Below, piece by piece: positions 58,433-64,000 of a DNA stretch of 64,000 nt. The stretch is from positions 5,493,544 through 5,557,543 of the forward strand of contig OY756968.1 of the NCBI GenBank assembly GCA_963580455.1. Direction: 5' to 3'. Position numbers and translations under genes: made by a program. The notes below the pieces were generated by a model. That model ran no database searches. It worked only from the letters and a program-made list of their open reading frames with translations, and was not told the origin of the DNA. Position 1 is the stretch's first letter. Each line of letters starts with the position of its first letter. The DNA comes from Euonymus europaeus (lineage: Eukaryota > Streptophyta > Magnoliopsida > Celastrales > Celastraceae).

Positions 58433-59190
58433 AGTTGGAAGATTTATCCTACCATTCTTTTGAAGCTATTATTGTTCTTCCATTTTGAATATTTAACATT
58501 TTACAAAATATTTACGAAAAATTGTGGGACTTTCATTCCCTTAATAAATATTATTTTTTGATAATCCCATCTATCAGTCTATTAGAAAATAGAAAATTCA
58601 GTCTAAAATTTGCGTCAATTTGTGGTGTTGGGCCGTTTCTAAAATACTTAGAATCTAGACGCTGTTATTTGTGTTATTTCAATTCAATGTGTGACTAACG
58701 TCTTTAAAGGCCCACCCAGCAGATATGATATCAAAGGCTTAGGTCCGTTCGGTAGAGAGTTTTTTTTGATAGCGTATAAGTTATAGAGCATATAAGCTGT
58801 GAAATAAGCCGTGTGCTGTTCGGTAGAGTATAAATTTTGATAGAGTATAAGCTGTTAATTTGCTATTAGGGGTATATAAAATACTTTAATAATTAAATAA
58901 AAACTATCGAATATGAGTCTTGTTGGAAAGAGTTTTACGCGCTGAGTTCAAATATATAATTTTTTTCAAAATTTTACATATATTTTTAGAGATAAAATGA
59001 TAAATATGTGAGAAAATATGGGTAATAGAGGAAATTCATGATTTTTTTTTGATATGTAATTGATGTGATTGTTGATCGTTGTAAATAAGCTTATAAGCTG
59101 TAGAGCGTATATGCTGTACCATTAAGCTCAAACGAACGGATAATATCAGATAGAGACAGACTGACAGAGATATTTATTAGTGAAAATACT
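58433..59190. repeat. UGT spacer copy 2
   Basis: Second copy of the 55031-55760 spacer, lacking the tandem pair of the first copy and interrupted by a MITE (58741-59141). Confidence 0.75.
58741..59141. mobile_element. MITE-like nonautonomous DNA transposon
   Basis: Starts GGTCCGTTCGGTAGAG and ends AAACGAACGGA, giving short inverted ends, with inner repeats of GTATAAGCTG and CTTATAAGCTGTAGAGC. The other spacer copy reads AAAGGCTATTAATATCAG (55725-55742) without it, so the insertion is later than the spacer duplication. The target duplication is TA or at most 3 bp. Confidence 0.7.
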
Positions 59191-59325
59191 CCGCTTGCAC
59201 CTCGGGACTGCATTTAAGGTAGTATCTTTCTATCCCAAATGAAGATAAAAAAAAATGGAACAGAAGTAAATTATGTTGTGATATCGCGGTCGATTATAAG
59301 AAAAATAACAAGAATATATCTTAAT

Positions 59326-59618
59326 CTATAAATTCAGGTTCCAAAAGTTAGCAAACATAGAGAGCAAGAGTGAGATTGATTAGAGAGAGAAAGAGGATGT
59401 TGGTTTTAATGTGTCGTTGAGGGCTTTTTTGTAATTTCAGTTCATTCTAAAGCTATGTCGTTTTATTCTCTTGTGCTTAGGGTTCTGTTATGTTTTGTGT
59501 TGTTTTAGAAAAAATGCGAAACCAATATGTATGAAGTGTGTTGTGCGGCGTATTTCCGATGAATCTCTATTGACATTATTCTGCATATTTCAGTCTTGTG
59601 TTCTGTTAAGTTTATCAG
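59326..59618 (+). promoter_or_regulatory. Promoter and leader of the intact UGT, with an insertion
   Basis: TATA box CTATAAATT near 59327-59335. The leader follows the wrecked copies until AAGAGG (59396), then about 220 bases absent from them come before the ATG at 59619. These could be a leader intron (GT at 59399, TTTATCAG ending at 59618). If unspliced, a 7-codon upstream ORF (59397-59420) precedes the gene. Confidence 0.55.
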
Positions 59619-61467
59619 ATGAGCTCTCTTGTGACAGAAAATCCTCCTCCCCATGCAGTTTGTGTTCCCTTCCCGGCTCAGGGCCACATAAATCCAATGC
59701 TGAAACTAGCTAAACTCCTCCACCAAAAAGGCTTTCATATCACCTTAGTCAACATCGACTTCAACCATAAACGCCTTCTCAAATCTTGGGGCCCTGAATC
59801 CCTCAAAGGCCTCCCCACCTTCAGATTCGAGACCATCCCAGATGGCCTACCGCCGTCCGACGTCGATGCCACCCAAGACGTGCCGTCTCTATGTGACTCC
59901 ACTAAGAAGACTTGTTTAGGTCCTTTCAGAAGCCTTGTTTCAAGACTCAATGATTCGAAAGTCGATCCTCCGGTGACTTGCATTGTTGCTGATAACGTCA
60001 TGGGTTTCACTCTCCAGGCAGGGGCAGAATTTGGTGTCCCTGTTGCTTTTTTCTGGACGGCTAGTGTTGCTGGTTTTGTGGGTTACATGAACTATCCCCA
60101 ACTGATGGAAAAGGGTTTTGCGCCTCTCAAAGGTACCAGTTCTTGCAACCTAATCTTTATTATTTTTTTCCTTTTTTTTTGTTAATTAAGTTATGCTATA
60201 ATAAAAATGTTTTGATCGGCTTATTTATTTTTTTCCGATTAAGAAAATTCAATTAATATTTTTAAAATAATAAATTTTATTAATTTTATTCACAATATAT
60301 ACTTCATACATTGAGATTACTTCACTCTAATCTTGTAAGAATATAATCTATAGTGTTTTTTGTTTAACTGTCATGAACATTAATTATTCATGTGACATCG
60401 AGATTTCACTTGATCCGAGTAAAATTATGCATGCACCCCATCATTTGGGATAGCAGAGAGGATTGGAATTCATATGATTCCTGATGTTATAATGAATTCA
60501 TGCAGATACAAGTTATCTAACAAATGAAAATTTGGATACGGTCGTTGACTGGATTCCTGGAATGGACGGCATGCCATTGAAGTACATGCCAACCTTTTTT
60601 AGAACCACCAACCCTGATGACATTCTGTTCCGTTTTGCCATGGAAGTAATTGAAAATACCCGTAATGCATCAGCAGTAATCTTCAACACATTTGACAAAT
60701 TAGAACATGAAGTATTGGAGCCTCTCTCCTCAATTCTTCCACCAGTATACACCGTAGGCCCTCTGGATCTACTTCTCAATAACCAAGTCTCAGACAAAAG
60801 TCTGGAATCATTAACATCCAGTTTGTGGAAAGAACAACCAGGCTGCCTCGAATGGCTCGATCTAAGAGAACCCAGTTCGGTTGTGTACGTTAATTTTGGT
60901 AGTGTCACAGTCATGACACCACAACAGTTGATTGAATTCGCTTGGGGACTCGCAAATAGTGATAAACCCTTCTTGTGGGTAATAAGGCCTGATCTTGTCC
61001 ACGGAGACTCCGCAGTGCTTCCAGTAGAGTTTGTTAATGAGACTAAACAGAGGGGTTTGATGGTCAGTTGGTGTGCACAGGAGAAAGTATTGAGACACCC
61101 TGCAGTGGGAGGTTTTTTAACGCACAGTGGGTGGAATTCTACCACAGAAAGTTTGGCTAGTGGTGTGCCGATGATGTGTTGGCCATTCTTTGCAGAGCAA
61201 CAAACAAACTGCTGGTTCTGCTGTGCAAAGTGGGGGGTAGGAATGGAAATTAACAATGATGTCAAGAGCGAGGAGATTGTGAGGCTAGTGAGAGAATTAA
61301 TGGATGGAGAGAAGGGAAAAGAAATGAAAAGGAAAGCAATGGAGTGGAAGAGATTGGGAGAGGAAGCCATTGCTGGTCCTAATGGGTCTTCTTTCTTGAA
61401 GTTTGAGAAATTGATGGGTGAGTTGCTTCTCACTCCGAAGAGTGAAAGCAATTTAGAATTTTTTTAA
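59619..61467 (+). CDS. UGT85A-type UDP-glycosyltransferase
   Basis: Exons 59619-60132 and 60506-61467 (intron 373 bp, GT-AG, splitting a GAT codon) encode 491 residues, the normal family length. UGTs move glucose from UDP-glucose to small acceptors in the cytosol; the 85A group acts on iridoids, cyanohydrins or terpenols. Seen: [11 protein letters not shown] with the likely catalytic His 23, [47 protein letters not shown] and the complete UDP-sugar box from WCAQEKVL (residue 360) through HSGWNSTTESL to PFFAEQQ (about 403). The intron position is that of the 85 family. Three wrecked copies lie upstream. The acceptor cannot be read from sequence. The closest remembered relatives are the 7-deoxyloganetin glucosyltransferases. 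Confidence 0.94.
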
Positions 61468-61835
61468 GTTTTGAACTTTCTTTCACTTTCTTATTTGGAC
61501 TAAAACATTTAATAATTAATGAAGATAATTATTCATACTAATAATAATAATTTAGTGGTGAACTCATACTGCTTGGTCAGTTTTGGGCAAGGAATAGGAT
61601 GGCCTAATCTATAACTTCTGAAAAGTAGCCCACCGTTAGAAGAGTTAAATGGGCCCCTGATTTTTTTCTTTCTTAAATTGACAGAGTGCAATAACACATT
61701 TATGGGCCGATGAAAGTAGGCCGTACTAGAAAATAGAGATTTGCCCATTGGGTAAGCCTGATAACAAGTCGAATTGAACAATGAGAAGCAAAATATTTGT
61801 TTTTTTTATGAGTTGCTATTAGCAGTCCTCGTTTT
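61468..61835. other. UGT 3' UTR and intergenic DNA
   Basis: The 3' UTR matches the fragment at 56155-56189. Beyond about 61560 nothing is recognised. Confidence 0.45.
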
Positions 61836-63396
61836 TTAAGTCTATTCACATTAAACTTTAAGGTTGTGTTTGGAGGGAAGTTTGGGGAGGTTAGAAGAGG
61901 TGAAGTTTCATTTTTAAGTCCATTCACATTAAATCTTAAGGTTGTGTTTGGAAGGAGGTTTGGGGAGGTTAGAGGAGGTGAAGTTTTAGGGAGTTTTAGG
62001 AAGTGAGGTTTTAAGAGATTTCATGAAACTTCATGAAACCTTATTTGGTAGGAGGTTAAAAAGAAAAAGAGTTTCATGAGGTTTTTTTAAATTTGAAAGT
62101 ACTTAAATGCCCTTAAAATTAATTGTTTGTTTACAAGCTTTTGTATTAAGTTCAAGTTTATTAATGGGTTTGTATTAAGTTTAAGTGCACAAATGAAAAG
62201 GTCACTTGGGATTGGATCCTTGATAGGTCAGCATTCGATAATTGGCTCGAGTCATGTCGGGGTACGGGATCGTGCTAAGGTATTATTAGGGCTTGGGAAT
62301 GCCCTCGGGTCATGTTGAGATCCAGGATCGTTCCATAGTCATCCTGTGTTCAGGACATGTCAAGGTCTAATAATGAACCCAAATCATCTCGAGGTCCGGG
62401 ATCAGGCCCGAGTCATCCTAGAGTCAAGATCTGGCTCGGATCATCTAGGTTCGGGATCTGACCTGGAACATCCCGAGGTCCGTGATAGGGTCTAGATCAT
62501 CCCAAGGTCGGGGATTGGGCCCAAGTCATCTTGGAGTCCGAGATTGGACCCTGTCATCCCGGGGTCATAATCAAACTCGTGTCATTCCGGATTTAGGATT
62601 GGGCCATGGTCATCTCGAGGTCTGGAATCGGGCTCGGAGAATACATGGGTCCGAGAATGGACCTGAGTCATTTCGAATTTTAGATTGGGCTTGGGTCATC
62701 CTTGGGTCTGGAATCTGCCCGAATAATGCTAGGGTCCGGGAATGGCTTGGATAATCCTGGGGTCCGAAAATAGGCTTGAGTCATCCTGGGGTCCGAGAAT
62801 GGCGCAGGTTATCTCGAGGTACGAGATCGCTTGTGTTTTCCCAAGGTTCGAAATCTAGCTCGGATAATCTTGGGGTCAGAGAATGGAGCTGGTCATCGTG
62901 AAGTGCGGGATCGGGCCTCGGCCATCCCTAGTTCGGGATCGAGCTCAGGTCATCTGGAGGTGCAGGATCGAGCGTAGGTCATCTGGAGGTGCAGGATCGA
63001 GCGTAGGTCATCTTGAGTTTAGAGAAATGGTCAGGTCATGCTGAGCTAAGAGAATAGGCATGGGTTCGAGATCTAGTAAATAAACACGCTGTATTAAATA
63101 AATTATGTGTATAGCCTCAACTTCCTTGTTTTTCATTTTGGAAAATGACATTTTTGCATAGGAGTATTTTTGTTTAATTATTATATTTTTATTTAATTGT
63201 ATTTGGGAAAGGGGTATTTTTGTATTTTTATTTTTTTATTGTAAAATAAAACCTCCACAAACCCTCAATTTGTAGGTTTCTTTTTTTGCTTTGAGATGAA
63301 CGTTTGGAGAGGCTTCGCGAAACTTCCCACCAAACGAGGTTTTGTTAAAAATGAAATCTCCTGAAACCTCCTGAAACCTCCTTCCAAACACATTCT
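61836..63396. mobile_element. DNA-transposon-like element with a minisatellite interior
   Basis: The left end TTAAGGTTGTGTTTGGAAGG (61935) is complementary to the right end CCTTCCAAACACATTCTAAG, giving inverted ends about GNNTGTGTTTGGAAGGAGGTTT next to TAA. The left end is duplicated: 61836-61910 and 61912-61985 are near copies. GAGGTTT and TGAAAC motifs recur inside both ends. No transposase frame is seen. It is probably nonautonomous and of PIF/Harbinger type, judged from the TAA flanks. Confidence 0.6.
62195..63060. repeat. GC-rich minisatellite
   Basis: About 25 degenerate units of roughly 30-37 bases built on TCATC plus CCGAGGTCCGGGATCGGGC fill the middle of the element, in sharp GC contrast to its AT-rich ends. 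Two adjacent units near 62950-63010 are identical (GTCATCTGGAGGTGCAGGAT). The open frame at 62482-62754 is a translation of the repeat. Confidence 0.8.
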
Positions 63397-63398
63397 AA

Positions 63399-63792
63399 GG
63401 GCTTGCTTGGATAAAAAAAATAAGGATTAAGTGGAGTAGTGTAAGAGAGAATTAAGTAGGATAGAGTAATCAAATGAAACTCTACCTTGATTGGATAGAC
63501 TAAGAGTTAATTAAAGTATAAATTATTAACTTTGCTTGGATAAGAGGTAGAACAATGTAGATTAAGGTAGATTAAAGAATTAAAAAATCTAAAATGACTT
63601 ATGATCCCCTACTCTACCCTCTCCTCAATTTGAGGGGTTACAATTATCACTTAATGAGGGTAGTGTAGAGGATCATTTATCCCCTACATTACCCTCCTAA
63701 TTCATCCTCATCTAAATTCAAGTAAGGTACATAATTACTACTCTACTTAACCCTCCTACTTAACTCTTCAAACTCCCAATCCAAGCAAGCCC
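63399..63792. mobile_element. Tourist-like MITE
   Basis: Perfect inverted ends GGGCTTGCTTGGAT and ATCCAAGCAAGCCC, flanked by TAA on both sides (63396-63398 and 63793-63795). Length 394 bp, AT-rich, with internal complementarity (GTAGAGTAG-like and CTACTCTAC-like phrases). No coding capacity. A TAA target duplication is typical of PIF/Harbinger-derived MITEs. Confidence 0.88.
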
Positions 63793-63795
63793 TAA

Positions 63796-64000
63796 ATGTT
63801 CAAAAACTCTCATCTTTACACCTCGTGTCTCTACCAGGTCAAGACCGGAGGGCTGGCCGACTTGGGAGATGGGCCCAAAAAAATATATTTTTTAAGGGAA
63901 AAAAAGTTTAACTGAGTTACAGAGATTAGACGAGAGAGAACGTGAAGTCACAAACGTGGAACACACCAGAAATACATTTTGCTAGGCTGCGCGAGTTTTG
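63796..64000. other. Window end, nothing recognised
   Basis: Moderately GC-rich stretch near 63838-63880 followed by A-rich DNA. No gene or element could be supported before the window ends. Confidence 0.4.

Noticed and set aside
60513..61451. 312-codon minus-strand open frame
   Set aside because: Antisense shadow of UGT exon 2, created by its codon use.
62482..62754. 90-codon open frame
   Set aside because: It is a translation of the GC-rich minisatellite units; its repeats follow the DNA period and no start context or family is seen.

Overview
The window is nuclear DNA from a flowering plant, most likely a eudicot. It is AT-rich, its genes have many GT-AG introns, it carries an intron-containing elongator tRNA-Met, and it is full of plant retrotransposons, SINEs and MITEs. 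Five host protein genes are recognisable: a PP2C-type phosphatase (+, 2105-4685), an APR-like thioredoxin-fold membrane protein (-, 8303-10221), a QUA2-like Golgi methyltransferase (+, 27178-32727), a WIP-type zinc-finger regulator (+, 34575-35414) and a UGT85A-type glucosyltransferase (+, 59619-61467). They are unrelated in function and form no operon-like unit. The species cannot be told from the sequence.

Layout. 0-1 kb holds a decayed RNase H-like retroelement fragment. 1.5-5 kb is the PP2C gene. 8-10.5 kb is the APR-like gene. From about 10 to 21.7 kb lie two diverged tandem copies of a block of nearly 6 kb. The first contains APRL exon 1, its promoter, the tRNA-Met gene and a 486-bp TRIM element. 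The second contains a broken exon-1 copy and an unoccupied TRIM target site. 22-26 kb is a repeat region with palindrome arrays and a tandem array. 26-33 kb is the methyltransferase gene, with two SINEs in one intron. 34-35.4 kb is the WIP gene, just downstream of a segment shared with UGT promoters.

35.8-52.6 kb is a retroelement nest. A Copia element on the minus strand (205-bp LTRs, target duplication AGGCC) was split by an 11.8-kb Athila-like Gypsy element on the plus strand (1522-bp LTRs, target duplication CTGTG, tRNA-Asp primer site, gag, pol and a third ORF). The Gypsy LTRs differ at about 7 positions by eye, so the insertion is recent. The coding part carries one frameshift and one amber stop. 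The Copia copy has several nonsense changes.

54.5-61.5 kb is a UGT85A cluster with one intact two-exon gene and three wrecked copies, interleaved with MITEs and a copy of the 23.5-kb repeat. The right end holds a DNA-transposon-like element of about 1.5 kb with a GC-rich minisatellite inside, abutting a Tourist-like MITE.

I found no convincing new biological system. The most informative features are the paired filled and empty insertion sites, the frame breaks at the starts of two otherwise healthy genes, the WIP/UGT shared promoter segment, and the third ORF of the Gypsy element with a strong splice acceptor in front of it. Family assignments, gene names and the tRNA-Asp match rest on remembered family features; no search was run.
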